Shown: positions 41,880-50,469, counted from the first letter of the stretch. The stretch: 64,000 nt of DNA from Halalkalibacillus sediminis (GCF_002844535.1 NZ_PJNH01000004.1:132074-196073); one strand, 5' to 3'. The notes: generated from the letters alone by a model not told the origin. Translations and numbers: made by a program.

Positions 41880-42866
41880 ATGAGCCACAAGTTAAAAGTC
41901 GGAGAACTACAAGTAGATTATATGACAGATGAAGAGATTTGGAGAACACTGACAAATGTTCTGTCTAACAAATCAATGAAGTCATCTACATACAAATTTG
42001 CATTAATAAAATCTATTATCGAAAACTTGTATCAGGTGAATGATAAGTATGAGCTCACGTATGATCAGCTTGCCTATGGGTTCGCCAAAGTATATTGGAA
42101 TCTTGTAGTACATCATAATTTGGTGAAGCAAAATAGAGGACAAAAGAGTGCTCAAGCTGTAACAGTGATGCTGGATTTTCAAAGGACTTACGGAATCCCT
42201 AAAGAATTTAGCTTCGATAAAATTAACAACAGCCTCCAGCTGAAGCTAGTATCGAAGATGAAAACCGTTATGAAATCAAATGTATATGGTGCATTATATG
42301 GGGATACCAAAGGGCAGTTCTACGCTTTTGATCATAAGACAGAGCACTTTAAAGTCAAGCCGAGCGTCCTTGAATTCATGAGGAAATATCAACGATTAAT
42401 CGTTAATTTAACCAACCATCACATGGCAAAAATGATCGAGGACTTAAACGAAGTTCCATCAATTAATTATCTTTTAGATAAAGTCGAAAGCATCGCAAAA
42501 AGAAGCTCATTAAAGCCATTTGAAAAAGTCCTGCTTCATCATTTCGAAGCAAGTTGTTTTTATTGTGGGAAAGATCTATCTAACAGGAATCGTAAGACAG
42601 AGGTCGATCATTTTATTCCGTGGTCCTTTGTTCAGTCCGATCAGATCTGGAATCTAGTACTTTCATGTAGGACATGTAACAACAATAAAAGAGCTAAGCT
42701 TCCTCATGACCAATATTTAGAGCTTATTGTAGAGCGTAACGACGCTTTAAAAAGCTACGAATCAGAAATGCTAATGAAAAATTATCACGATCAAAAGATT
42801 ATTCTTTTATATGATTATTCTATAAAAAATGGTTTTGATGACATTTGGGTGCCTCAAAGAAGCTAA
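41880..42866 (+). CDS. HNH endonuclease-domain protein
   Basis: 328 aa. The first ~220 residues are helical and unrecognised (YELTYDQLAYGFAKVYWNLV, LQLKLVSKMKTVMKS). The C-terminal part is an HNH fold with a zinc ribbon: CFYCGKD (Cys226, 229), EVDHFIPWSF (Asp243-His244) and CRTCNNNKRAK (Cys263, Cys266, Asn267). Such proteins cut or nick DNA and are frequent in defence islands. Its stop overlaps the convergent MazG-like gene by four bases. AGGTGAT lies near the ATG. Confidence 0.88.
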   Translation: MSHKLKVGELQVDYMTDEEIWRTLTNVLSNKSMKSSTYKFALIKSIIENLYQVNDKYELTYDQLAYGFAKVYWNLVVHHNLVKQNRGQKSAQAVTVMLDFQRTYGIPKEFSFDKINNSLQLKLVSKMKTVMKSNVYGALYGDTKGQFYAFDHKTEHFKVKPSVLEFMRKYQRLIVNLTNHHMAKMIEDLNEVPSINYLLDKVESIAKRSSLKPFEKVLLHHFEASCFYCGKDLSNRNRKTEVDHFIPWSFVQSDQIWNLVLSCRTCNNNKRAKLPHDQYLELIVERNDALKSYESEMLMKNYHDQKIILLYDYSIKNGFDDIWVPQRS

Positions 42867-43186
42867 TCTTCTACATTTTCAAGGAAGATTCGTTTCTCGA
42901 AAGCGCCTTTTTCTTGTGCCTTTTCACATCTGACTTTCTCTACTGTATCTATCGAAGAGCCATGAACTTTTGACAAGGCATGTAGTAATTCAAGGATATC
43001 CGCAAGTTCTTCTAAAGCTTCAGGTGAGGTTTTAGCTTCTTGATATTCTTCTACCTCTTCGTTTAGTTTCTTCTTCAATTCTTGTATGTATTCTTTTTCA
43101 TTTAAGGTTCTTGTATTAAAACTTGAACCTGTAGAGTCTATTATTTCTGGTATTTTGTCTCGAATGAGTTTGTTGTAAGTGGGCAT
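42863..43186 (-). CDS. MazG-like nucleoside phosphate pyrophosphohydrolase
   Basis: 107 aa. YNKLIRDKIPEII start, EEVEEYQEAKTSPEALEEL and ADILELLHAL provide the EExxE and ExxD metal ligands of the all-alpha NTP-pyrophosphatase (MazG/HisE-like) superfamily. AAAAGGAG precedes the ATG. It is divergent from the MutT-like gene (43283) and convergent with the HNH gene. Predicted to hydrolyse a nucleotide or PRPP-type phosphate ester; the exact substrate is unknown. Confidence 0.87.
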   Translation of the reverse strand: MPTYNKLIRDKIPEIIDSTGSSFNTRTLNEKEYIQELKKKLNEEVEEYQEAKTSPEALEELADILELLHALSKVHGSSIDTVEKVRCEKAQEKGAFEKRIFLENVED

Positions 43187-43282
43187 GGTTATGACTCCTT
43201 TTGCTAGTTTGGTATTATTGTATATAATAGGTAAATTAATCGCAATATTTTATTAGTAATCAGAGAATGGGAGAAATATCAA

Positions 43283-43699
43283 ATGAAAAAAGATATTCAT
43301 GTTGTTGGAGCAGTAATCATAAAGAACGGAAAAATCTTATGCGCTCAAAGAGGGTCAAAATCCACTTTACCTCTTAAGTGGGAATTTCCTGGTGGAAAAA
43401 TTGAGGAAAATGAATCGCCTAATGACGCTCTTAAAAGGGAAATCAATGAGGAGTTCAAATGCGGCATTAGTATTGGTGAACAGGTAGAGCACACTGTTTA
43501 CGATTATGATTTCGGAACGGTTCATTTAACTACCTATTATTGTAGTCTACATAGTGGCGAACCTGTTTTAACGGAACATGAAAGAATAGAGTGGCTCCCA
43601 CCTTCAGAACTTTCTAGTTTAGATTGGGCCCCAGCGGATATCCCTGCTATTGATCAAATTGAAAAGGATTCAGATAAAATAATGGAAGGAGGAGGGTAA
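43283..43699 (+). CDS. MutT-like Nudix (deoxy)nucleoside triphosphate pyrophosphohydrolase
   Basis: 138 aa. VVGAVIIKNGKILCAQRG, then KWEFPGGKIEENESPNDALK with REINEEF complete the Nudix box (about 37-59). GTVHLTTYYCSLHSGEP, EHERIEWLPPSEL and LDWAPADIPAI are typical of MutT/CTP pyrophosphohydrolases that clean damaged or unwanted dNTPs. Its stop is only two bases from the start of the helicase-nuclease gene and both share a GGAGGAGGG region, so they form one unit. Confidence 0.92.
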   Translation: MKKDIHVVGAVIIKNGKILCAQRGSKSTLPLKWEFPGGKIEENESPNDALKREINEEFKCGISIGEQVEHTVYDYDFGTVHLTTYYCSLHSGEPVLTEHERIEWLPPSELSSLDWAPADIPAIDQIEKDSDKIMEGGG

Positions 43700-43701
43700 G
43701 T

Positions 43702-46596
43702 TTGAATAAGTTAGTCAATGATATTGAGACTTCTTTAAGAAAAGGCTTTATCGATCAACATATTAAAACAACAACAAAGTATCAACCTCAATTATTGGTT
43801 AATAATCAAAGAAACAACCAGAATGTATTATCAAGCTTTCTTGAGGAATTGGAAAACTGTAACTCCTTTATCTTTTCCGTTGCATTTATCACAGAGAGTG
43901 GCCTTGCTACACTAAAAGCTCTACTACTAGACTTAAAGAAAAAGGGAATTAACGGTAAGATATTGACTTCCACCTTTTTGAATTTTAACCAACCTAAAGT
44001 ATTTAGAGAATTAATGAAAATAACAAATGTTGAAGTAAGAATGACCACTATAGAAGGTTTTCATTCTAAAGGATACATATTTGAACATGATTCTTTCCAC
44101 TCTCTGATTGTCGGAAGCTCCAATCTTACTGCACAAGCTTTAAAAGTAAATCATGAATGGAACATTAAGTTGACTTCCCATGATAACGGTGAGGTGATTC
44201 ATCATTTTAAAAGACAATTCAATGAGGTTTGGGATTCGTCTCTACCGCTAACTGATGAATGGATTAATTATTATGAAGAAGTATACAAACCTTTAGAACA
44301 AAAAGAATACATAGAAAATGTTGTGGAAATGCCAGAACAGTATAAGATTAATTCTCTCGAAGAATCACTCAAAATCAATCCTAATAAAATGCAAGAAGCA
44401 GCATTGCGGGAAATACAGACTGTAAGAGATGAAGGGCATGATAAAGGTTTAGTTGTATCTGCGACGGGTACGGGTAAAACTTATCTCTCTGCATTTGATG
44501 TTAGACGATTTAATCCTAAAAGACTGCTTTTTATAGTGCACCGAGAACAAATATTAAAAAAAGCCAAAGATGATTATAAAACTATACTTGGTGGGATTGA
44601 TAGCGATTTTGGTATTTTATCAGGAACAAACAAAGATATTGACGCCAAATATTTATTCGCTACAGTCCAAACAATTTCAAAAGAAGAAACTTTAAGTAAG
44701 ATTGATCCGAGTGCATTTGACTATATTATTATAGATGAAGTTCATAAAGCAGGTGCAAAATCATATCAAAAAGTGATTGATTATTTTGATCCACAGTTTT
44801 TTATGGGAATGACAGCAACTCCAGAGAGAACGGATGATTTCAATATTTATGAACTATTTGATTATAATATTGCCTATGAAATAAGGTTGCAAGAGGCGCT
44901 TGAGGAAGATATGTTATGTCCATTTCATTACTTTGGTGTAACTGATTATGAAATTAATGGTGTAACAGTGGACGAAACTAGCACTCTATCCAAACTTGTT
45001 ACCAATGAACGTGTAGAACATATATTGGATAAGGTGAGTTATTACGGATATTCAGGTGACTCTGTTAGAGGATTGATGTTTTGTAGTAGGAAAGATGAAG
45101 CTGAAAAGTTATCGGAATTATTAAATGAGAGAGGTCTAAGTACAGTTGCTTTAACCGGGGATCATTCACAAGACTTTAGATTAGAGTGTGTGACTAAACT
45201 CGAAAGTGATGAGCTTGACTATATTATAACTGTCGACATCTTCAATGAAGGTATAGATATTCCAAGTATCAACCAAGTTGTAATGTTAAGACAAACAGAA
45301 TCTAGTATTATTTTTGTGCAACAACTTGGAAGAGGACTCCGAAAACACAATTCAAAAGAGTTTGTTGCAGTAATTGATTTCATAGGAAATTATAAAAAGA
45401 ACTATCTTATACCGGTTGCACTTTCGGGAGATAAATCCCAAAACAAAGACAATATTCGTAGGAAAACGGTTGATACAAGTTATATCAATGGTGTCTCCAC
45501 CATCAACTTTGAAGAGATCGCTAAGAAGAGGATTTATAATTCGATTAATAATGAGAATCTCTCCCAAGCAAAAATGTTAAGAGAAGAGTTTAAACAATTA
45601 AAGAATAAGATTGGAAGGGCACCATACTTTTATGATTTCTATAAAAATAATTCTATAGATCCTGTGGTCATTGCTGATAAGTATGATAACTTTTATGAAT
45701 TTTTAATCAAAGTGGGAGAAAAAGACCTACCTATCATTAGCCAAGAAGAATATAAAACTCTCACGATGTTTTCAAAAGAATTATTGCAGGGTAAAAGGTT
45801 GCATGAGATTGAACTGTTTGAATTACTTATTAAGGAAAGTGCAGTAGATAAAAAAGAATACGAAACCCAGTTGTTTGATATGAATTGCAATACAGACGAA
45901 GGAACAATTAAGTCTGTCGAAAATATACTCTCAAAGTCATTCTTTACTCAGAATGATTTAAAAAGATATGGCAATGAGCCTTTAATTCTATTTAATGACG
46001 GTTACTACGTATTAAATCAAAAGGTTGCAAGTGCGTTAGCTAATAACGATTTCTTTGTAAAGTTAGCAATTGATGTGGTTAATACTGCGAAAGAAAAAGT
46101 TAAAAAGTATGCCTATGATCAGCCATTTACCTTGTATGAAAAATATTCTAGGAAGGATGCATGTAAGTTATTGAACTGGGATAATGATGAAAGTTCTACA
46201 ATGTACGGTTATAAGATCAAACACGGAACTTGTCCCATCTTTATTACTTACCATAAGCAAGATGATGTTGATTCAAGTGTAGATTATGGTGACGAACTTA
46301 TTAGTCCAGATTTATTGAAATGGTACACAAGAAGTAATCGTTCTTTAAAGTCCCATGAGGTTCAGAACATTATTGAAGCGCAGAATAAAAATATTGATAT
46401 TCACATTTTTATTAAAAAAGATGATGATGAAGGCAAAGATTTCTATTACTTGGGTAAAGGATTACCTGATAAAGATACGGTTGCAGAGGATATTATGTCT
46501 GACAAGAATGGAAAGAACATCCCAGTAGTCCATATGAATATGTTGCTAGAAAATCCTGTTGAATATAAACTATTTAAATATATAACTGAAGAATAA
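43702..46596 (+). CDS. PLD nuclease-superfamily 2 helicase-DUF3427 protein
   Basis: 964 aa, TTG start with GGAGGAGGG upstream. Domain order: PLD-like nuclease (FHSKGYIF with His121-x-Lys123, then VGSSN 137-141), superfamily 2 helicase (SATGTGKT 253-260, DEVH 345-348, TATPER 371-376, VDIFNEGIDIPS, QQLGRGLRKH), then a ~400-residue DUF3427 region (REEFKQLKNKIGRAPYFYDF; LLNWDNDESSTMYGYKIKHG; SVDYGDELISPDLLKWYTRS). A single HKD motif implies dimerisation for catalysis. It looks like a DNA-restriction or repair effector, and its gene is visibly AT-richer than the flanks. Confidence 0.93.
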   Translation: MNKLVNDIETSLRKGFIDQHIKTTTKYQPQLLVNNQRNNQNVLSSFLEELENCNSFIFSVAFITESGLATLKALLLDLKKKGINGKILTSTFLNFNQPKVFRELMKITNVEVRMTTIEGFHSKGYIFEHDSFHSLIVGSSNLTAQALKVNHEWNIKLTSHDNGEVIHHFKRQFNEVWDSSLPLTDEWINYYEEVYKPLEQKEYIENVVEMPEQYKINSLEESLKINPNKMQEAALREIQTVRDEGHDKGLVVSATGTGKTYLSAFDVRRFNPKRLLFIVHREQILKKAKDDYKTILGGIDSDFGILSGTNKDIDAKYLFATVQTISKEETLSKIDPSAFDYIIIDEVHKAGAKSYQKVIDYFDPQFFMGMTATPERTDDFNIYELFDYNIAYEIRLQEALEEDMLCPFHYFGVTDYEINGVTVDETSTLSKLVTNERVEHILDKVSYYGYSGDSVRGLMFCSRKDEAEKLSELLNERGLSTVALTGDHSQDFRLECVTKLESDELDYIITVDIFNEGIDIPSINQVVMLRQTESSIIFVQQLGRGLRKHNSKEFVAVIDFIGNYKKNYLIPVALSGDKSQNKDNIRRKTVDTSYINGVSTINFEEIAKKRIYNSINNENLSQAKMLREEFKQLKNKIGRAPYFYDFYKNNSIDPVVIADKYDNFYEFLIKVGEKDLPIISQEEYKTLTMFSKELLQGKRLHEIELFELLIKESAVDKKEYETQLFDMNCNTDEGTIKSVENILSKSFFTQNDLKRYGNEPLILFNDGYYVLNQKVASALANNDFFVKLAIDVVNTAKEKVKKYAYDQPFTLYEKYSRKDACKLLNWDNDESSTMYGYKIKHGTCPIFITYHKQDDVDSSVDYGDELISPDLLKWYTRSNRSLKSHEVQNIIEAQNKNIDIHIFIKKDDDEGKDFYYLGKGLPDKDTVAEDIMSDKNGKNIPVVHMNMLLENPVEYKLFKYITEE

Positions 46597-46625
46597 ATAT
46601 CATTAAATAAATCATGGAGGCACCT

Positions 46626-47402
46626 ATGCAAAAACACATCATCTTTTTCGACATCGACGGAACATTACTAGATCAACATAAAAAACTACCTGCGTCAGCT
46701 AAACAAGCGATTCTTGATCTTCAAGCTAAAGGTCACGAAGTTGCAATCGCTACTGGACGTGCTCCATTTATGTACGAGGAGCTTCGAAAAGAATTGGGAA
46801 TCAATACTTATGTCAGTTTTAATGGACAGTATGTGGTCTTGGATGGAGAGGTTATTTACACAAACCCTCTAAACCATGAGTCACTGGAGTCATTGACTGA
46901 AATGGCTCACTCGAATGATCATCCTGTTGTCTATCTGGATGAAGAGGATATGAAGGCGAATGTGCCGCAACATGATCACATTGATGAGAGTATTGCGACA
47001 TTGAAGCTTGGACAATTCCCATCTTATTATCCCGAATATTTTCGGGAACGGTCGATCTATCAGTCCTTATTGTTTTGTGAAAAAGGTGAAGAGAAGCCTT
47101 ATGAAGAACAATTCGATCATTTCGATTTCATCCGTTGGCACCCTTACTCTGTGGATGTGATTCCAGCAGGTGGATCGAAGGCTGAAGGGATCAAAAAGAT
47201 TACCGACAAGCTTGGAATTCCATCTGATCGCCAAGTTGCGTTTGGTGATTCACTAAATGACCTGGAGATGTTACGTGACATCGAGCATAGCGTAGCCATG
47301 GGGAATGGGCATGATCGTGCGAAAGAAGCTGCGAAGTATGAGACGGATGCTGTTGATAACGATGGAATATTGAAGGGCTTGAAAAAGTTAGGATTGTTGT
47401 AA
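46626..47402 (+). CDS. Cof-type HAD-IIB phosphatase
   Basis: 258 aa. FFDIDGTLLD (Asp nucleophile pair near residue 8-10), ATGRAP, SKAEGIKKI with the motif III Lys, and FGDSLNDLEML (motif IV), with a C2b cap domain in between. Members dephosphorylate sugar phosphates or flavin/PLP-type cofactors. GGAGG sits five bases before ATG 46626; the in-frame ATG at 46614 is part of that ribosome-site region. Confidence 0.92.
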   Translation: MQKHIIFFDIDGTLLDQHKKLPASAKQAILDLQAKGHEVAIATGRAPFMYEELRKELGINTYVSFNGQYVVLDGEVIYTNPLNHESLESLTEMAHSNDHPVVYLDEEDMKANVPQHDHIDESIATLKLGQFPSYYPEYFRERSIYQSLLFCEKGEEKPYEEQFDHFDFIRWHPYSVDVIPAGGSKAEGIKKITDKLGIPSDRQVAFGDSLNDLEMLRDIEHSVAMGNGHDRAKEAAKYETDAVDNDGILKGLKKLGLL

Positions 47403-47408
47403 CGAAGG

Positions 47409-47442
47409 AAAGGTACCCAAGTGATCGGGTACCTCTTTTTAC
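47409..47442 (+). terminator. Terminator after the HAD gene
   Basis: AGGTACCC (47411-47418) and GGGTACCT (47427-47434) form a perfect 8-bp stem followed by CTTTTT. Confidence 0.88.
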
Positions 47443-47448
47443 TTATAT

Positions 47449-48090
47449 TTAAGTTGCCACTTCTTTGTAAGTCAGATATGAGTGGATGATACTGATAACA
47501 GTAACAACAATTAGTAGTCCAAGCGAGATTGGTGTTATGTGTTCTGGAAAAATGAAGGTCAGGATAATGATTATAATCCCTATGATAACAAGTAATTTAG
47601 ATGCGAAGCGGTTGGATTTTTTCCATACACGCTCATCTTTCAATGTCCAGGGTGTTCGTAATCCATATATGTGGTTTGGTTTTAACTTTGGCATAGGGTT
47701 CGCTATGCCAATGGAGACACTACCTACTAGTAAACCAACGAACATATTGATGCTGAATTCCACGCCGAGGCCAAAAGCAATCGTCATAAGATGGATCATA
47801 AACAAAAATATCATATAAAGGTTGAAAGCGTTCATTAAGATAGGCGAATTTTTTTGATTTTGAGCTTTTAAGTCGTTTGATTTTACATACAAATTCATTA
47901 AAAAGAACGATAAGACCATTATTACAGGTATTAGAAATGTAGCCCAATTTTTATTTCCGAAATTATCTGCCTCACCATTAGACCAGTGAATAGCAACCTG
48001 TTCTGGAAGGAATGGATAGGCTATTAAGCAGCTAATAATTGCCAATGTGATAACACTAAGAGATACTTTTTTTGAATTCAATTGTTTCAC
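47449..48090 (-). CDS. sdpI: SdpI family immunity/membrane protein
   Basis: 213 aa, six hydrophobic segments. The N-terminal DUF1648 part (LPEQVAIHWSNGEADNFGNK) and C-terminal YhfL/SdpI part (NHIYGLRTPWTLKDERVWKK SNR) identify the family. In B. subtilis SdpI protects against the SdpC toxin and sequesters the repressor SdpR. GTG 48090 overlaps the sdpR stop; TTG 48081 has the better spacing from GAGGAG. No sdpABC toxin genes are visible in this window. Confidence 0.9.
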   Translation of the reverse strand: MKQLNSKKVSLSVITLAIISCLIAYPFLPEQVAIHWSNGEADNFGNKNWATFLIPVIMVLSFFLMNLYVKSNDLKAQNQKNSPILMNAFNLYMIFLFMIHLMTIAFGLGVEFSINMFVGLLVGSVSIGIANPMPKLKPNHIYGLRTPWTLKDERVWKKSNRFASKLLVIIGIIIIILTFIFPEHITPISLGLLIVVTVISIIHSYLTYKEVAT

Positions 48091-48356
48091 TCCTCATTTG
48101 TCTTCTGCTGGAAGGTCATCAACCACCGGATGGCATCCTGGAAAACGGTCGTATTCAAGGAATAGAAGATATGTTGACCGTGCCTTTCAGCATATACTAG
48201 ATCGGCATTTTTAAGTATGGTCAGGTGGTGAGAAATACTTGGCTTACTGATAGTAAAACGGTCATAAATTTCACCAGCAGTTGCGTCTTTTTCCTGCAGT
48301 ATGTCTAAAATCTCTCTTCTTGTGGGGTCAGCTATTGCTTTAAATATATCGTTCAA
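48087..48356 (-). CDS. sdpR: SdpR-like ArsR-family autorepressor
   Basis: 89 aa from TTG 48356 (ATG 48371 is the longer option). NDIFKAIADPTRREILDILQ, ATAGEIYDRFTISKPSISHH and LTILKNADLVYAERHGQHIF are the ArsR winged-helix pattern of SdpR. The comparison with B. subtilis SdpR, which starts MNNVFKAISDPTRR, favours the TTG. It should repress its own operon with sdpI. The dyad at 48375-48404 is the likely operator. Confidence 0.88.
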   Translation of the reverse strand: MNDIFKAIADPTRREILDILQEKDATAGEIYDRFTISKPSISHHLTILKNADLVYAERHGQHIFYSLNTTVFQDAIRWLMTFQQKTNEE

Positions 48357-48374
48357 AATATCACCGTCCATTGT

Positions 48375-48404
48375 TAATTAGATATTTAGATAGTTATCTA
48401 ATTA
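48375..48404 (-). promoter_or_regulatory. Operator/promoter region of sdpRI
   Basis: TAATTAGATA (48375-48384) and TATCTAATTA (48395-48404) are exact inverted repeats around a ten-base spacer, and they overlap a second perfect dyad TTAGATA-GT-TATCTAA (48386-48401). On the minus strand TATAAT lies within this region. This is a well-placed ArsR-type operator. Confidence 0.72.
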
Positions 48405-48469
48405 TATAAATATAGTATACAAATTTTATCGGTTTAGCAAGAGGTAGATGAAATTTTTAAAAAAAGTAC

Positions 48470-49111
48470 TTAATAAAATTGGTCAATTTTTTTTAGTGCT
48501 TCTTTCAAAATTTCAATCGATTCTATAGGTTTATCGTCATACTCTAAACGATGATTTACATTCGGGATAAGCATCGGAGTGATATTTGAATTTTCCTCTA
48601 TTGTTAGGTATCTTTCTTCGGTGTAACAAGGGTCTTTATCTCCAATGATCATTAGTCCTTTGTTTTCACTTTTTACCATAGCATTCAAAACATCTTCTAT
48701 TTGAATTAAAGGGGTTAACCAAATGGCTTTAGCATTTTTAAAAACTTTTTTATTAAGTTCAGAGCTCATTGCAATCGTCCCGAGTGATTTTCCGATCATG
48801 TAAAAATTGTTGTACGATTTATTAGATAAAAAATAATCAAGAACTTTGCTTACATCTGTCTTAATTGCTTCACTGATTTCACTGAAGTCCTTATACTCTT
48901 CGTGGTTATAGTTATAATTCACTTGCAGAATATCAAATGACTTATTGAGGAAAACACCTGTGGAGTAATGTAGAAGAGGTGCTTGCGAGGTATAGCCAGC
49001 CCCTGGCAATATGATTGCTAAGCTTTTAGAATTAAGATTCTTACTAAGAGTCTTAATGGGAATGTCTATGCCTTTGTAGCCTTTTACTAATTCCGTCTTA
49101 ATATCAACCAT
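48470..49111 (-). CDS. Alpha/beta hydrolase-like protein
   Basis: 213 aa from ATG 49111 (GGAGGAAAAAAT upstream; the frame extends to 49159). LAIILPGAGYTSQAPLLHYS, NFYMIGKSLGTIAM (nucleophile elbow with Ser), LMIIGDKDPCY (acid) and NVNHRLE (His) give a full catalytic triad. No signal peptide. This is a short cytoplasmic alpha/beta hydrolase of unknown substrate. Confidence 0.8.
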   Translation of the reverse strand: MVDIKTELVKGYKGIDIPIKTLSKNLNSKSLAIILPGAGYTSQAPLLHYSTGVFLNKSFDILQVNYNYNHEEYKDFSEISEAIKTDVSKVLDYFLSNKSYNNFYMIGKSLGTIAMSSELNKKVFKNAKAIWLTPLIQIEDVLNAMVKSENKGLMIIGDKDPCYTEERYLTIEENSNITPMLIPNVNHRLEYDDKPIESIEILKEALKKIDQFY

Positions 49112-49299
49112 ATTTTTTCCTCCTCTTTTCCACTTATAGGTGGTCCGACTCTTCAACAATTTTATTTAGAAACAACCTGATAATACATTAGATTGGACGC
49201 AAAATATTGCCTCACAACCATCGAAAAAAGCTGAGAAGCAGGAGAATGATGTTTGAGGTAACCTTGGATTATTAAAGGTTTGAGTAATATAGGTGATTA

Positions 49300-49331
49300 A
49301 AAAGAAAAAGGCACCCACCGCTTGGGCACCT
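49300..49331 (-). terminator. Terminator of the small membrane genes
   Basis: On the minus strand AGGTGCCCA pairs with TGGGTGCCT (two G-T pairs) around AGCGG and is followed by TTTTTCTTTTT. Confidence 0.8.
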
Positions 49332-49337
49332 TTGGAG

Positions 49338-49508
49338 TTAAGGCTTTGCCGATGGTATGATTTTGTTGATTTTCATAAAGCCAATTCCTGTTACTAGTGA
49401 AGAGATAGACCCAATTAGTCCTGCGATGGCGATATCTCCGTACATCATAAATGATAGTATAATTCCAACTACGCCTAAAATTATTAAAGTCATTCCGATT
49501 CCTTTCAT
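49338..49508 (-). CDS. Small two-helix membrane protein, Gly/Ile-rich
   Basis: 56 aa. Two helices: GMTLIILGVVGIILSFMMYG and IAIAGLIGSISSLVTGIGFM, then a short basic tail. AAAGGAGG seven bases before ATG 49508. The frame extends upstream to 49622 but without ribosome site. Unknown family. Confidence 0.65.
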   Translation of the reverse strand: MKGIGMTLIILGVVGIILSFMMYGDIAIAGLIGSISSLVTGIGFMKINKIIPSAKP

Positions 49509-49552
49509 CATATGGCCTCCTTTCAAAAGTGGTATCTTTATTTTATCATTAC

Positions 49553-49747
49553 TTAATAAACTCCAGCTGAAGCCACGATCGTCAAACTCCACACTATAAG
49601 CGTGAATGAAACCGTCAACCAAATGGTGTTCTTTTTGGTGGCTTCTTCGCTATTGATCTTTTTTAAGATAGAAACTAAATTCAAACAAAAAATGATGCAC
49701 AGAAACGGCATCAGGTACCAAGCTATGTACAATGATGCAAGAACCAT
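49553..49747 (-). CDS. Small two-helix membrane protein
   Basis: 64 aa. Helices at about 4-26 and 42-62, separated by KKINSEEATKKNT. GGAGGG eight bases before the start. Unknown family; probably transcribed with the gene at 49338. Confidence 0.68.
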   Translation of the reverse strand: MVLASLYIAWYLMPFLCIIFCLNLVSILKKINSEEATKKNTIWLTVSFTLIVWSLTIVASAGVY

Positions 49748-49802
49748 ATGTAATCCCTCCTTAACTTATTTTACCATATTTTGTGTTGGTGGTTTGAACG
49801 AA

Positions 49803-49836
49803 TTAAAGCCCTCATTTATATATGAAGGCTTTTTCT
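49803..49836. terminator. Hairpin between gene groups
   Basis: AAAGCC-C-TCAT (from 49805) can pair with ATGA-A-GGCTTT (to about 49832), with one mismatch. It probably ends the minus-strand group that starts at 51335 or 50396. Confidence 0.6.
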
Positions 49837-49871
49837 TTATTTCTCTATAATCCAGTAATTTTTATTATGAA

Positions 49872-50129
49872 TTACCCCATCTTTTTACTTTCCATGAGTA
49901 GTTTCGATTCGCCTTTTTCCCATTGTTCGACGAGCTCAATCGCCTCGTGTGGACTCATGCCTTTTCCGACCAACACTCCTGAAAGAATAAACTCTTGGAA
50001 GAGGTGAGTAAGATTGATCCCTTCCTCGACTTCCTCAAGGGCTCTATCTACAAGAGGCTGAATATGCATAACCCACTGATCTGGTACGCTCATCTTGTTA
50101 CGGTAATAATCGTAAGGATGATACATCAT
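49872..50129 (-). CDS. Small soluble protein, unknown function
   Basis: 85 aa. MMYHPYDYYRNKMSVPDQWV, DRALEEVEEGINLTHLFQEF, then MSPHEAIELVEQWEKGESKL. Mostly helical and acidic, with no signal or helix suitable for a membrane. AAGGGAG precedes the ATG. It lies directly behind the Cys/Asn-rich gene at 50145, and the pair could be spore-coat related, but that is a guess. Confidence 0.65.
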   Translation of the reverse strand: MMYHPYDYYRNKMSVPDQWVMHIQPLVDRALEEVEEGINLTHLFQEFILSGVLVGKGMSPHEAIELVEQWEKGESKLLMESKKMG

Positions 50130-50144
50130 TTGTCTCCCTTCCTT

Positions 50145-50396
50145 TTAATAGCCCATGCAACCGTGGACACAGCTTCTCCAAGCGTTCGTTCCTGGTGTGT
50201 AACCTAGTTGCAAACACCTATTTCTACATCGCTGCCAATCTGGATTATTTGGATTTTGGTAAGGTCCTGATGGATTATTGTAGGGATTCGGATTCATAGG
50301 GTTCATATAATTATTCATCTGTTCGTTATTTTGATTGGAATGATAGGGACTCCACTGAGGAGGGTAGTTGTTATTACAGCCACAATCTCTATACAT
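50145..50396 (-). CDS. Cys/Asn/Pro-rich small protein, spore-coat-like
   Basis: 83 aa. N-terminal YRDCGCNNN, a low-complexity middle rich in Asn, Pro, Tyr and Met (NNYMNPMNPNPYNNPSGPYQ), then CRNRCLQLGYTPGTNAWRSC and VHGCMGY. Such composition is typical of spore coat or cell-surface proteins with disulfides; no family identified. AAGGAG precedes the ATG. Confidence 0.7.
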   Translation of the reverse strand: MYRDCGCNNNYPPQWSPYHSNQNNEQMNNYMNPMNPNPYNNPSGPYQNPNNPDWQRCRNRCLQLGYTPGTNAWRSCVHGCMGY

Positions 50397-50469
50397 TCAC
50401 ATCAACTCCTTCTTTATCAAATGTCAATAATAGCCTATGATGGCCATAAGGAGTTGGTGTGCCCAATAA

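Noticed and set aside
41880-42866. Reading the HNH protein as a homing endonuclease inside an intron or intein
   Set aside because: It is a free-standing 328-aa gene with its own start, and neither neighbour is interrupted.
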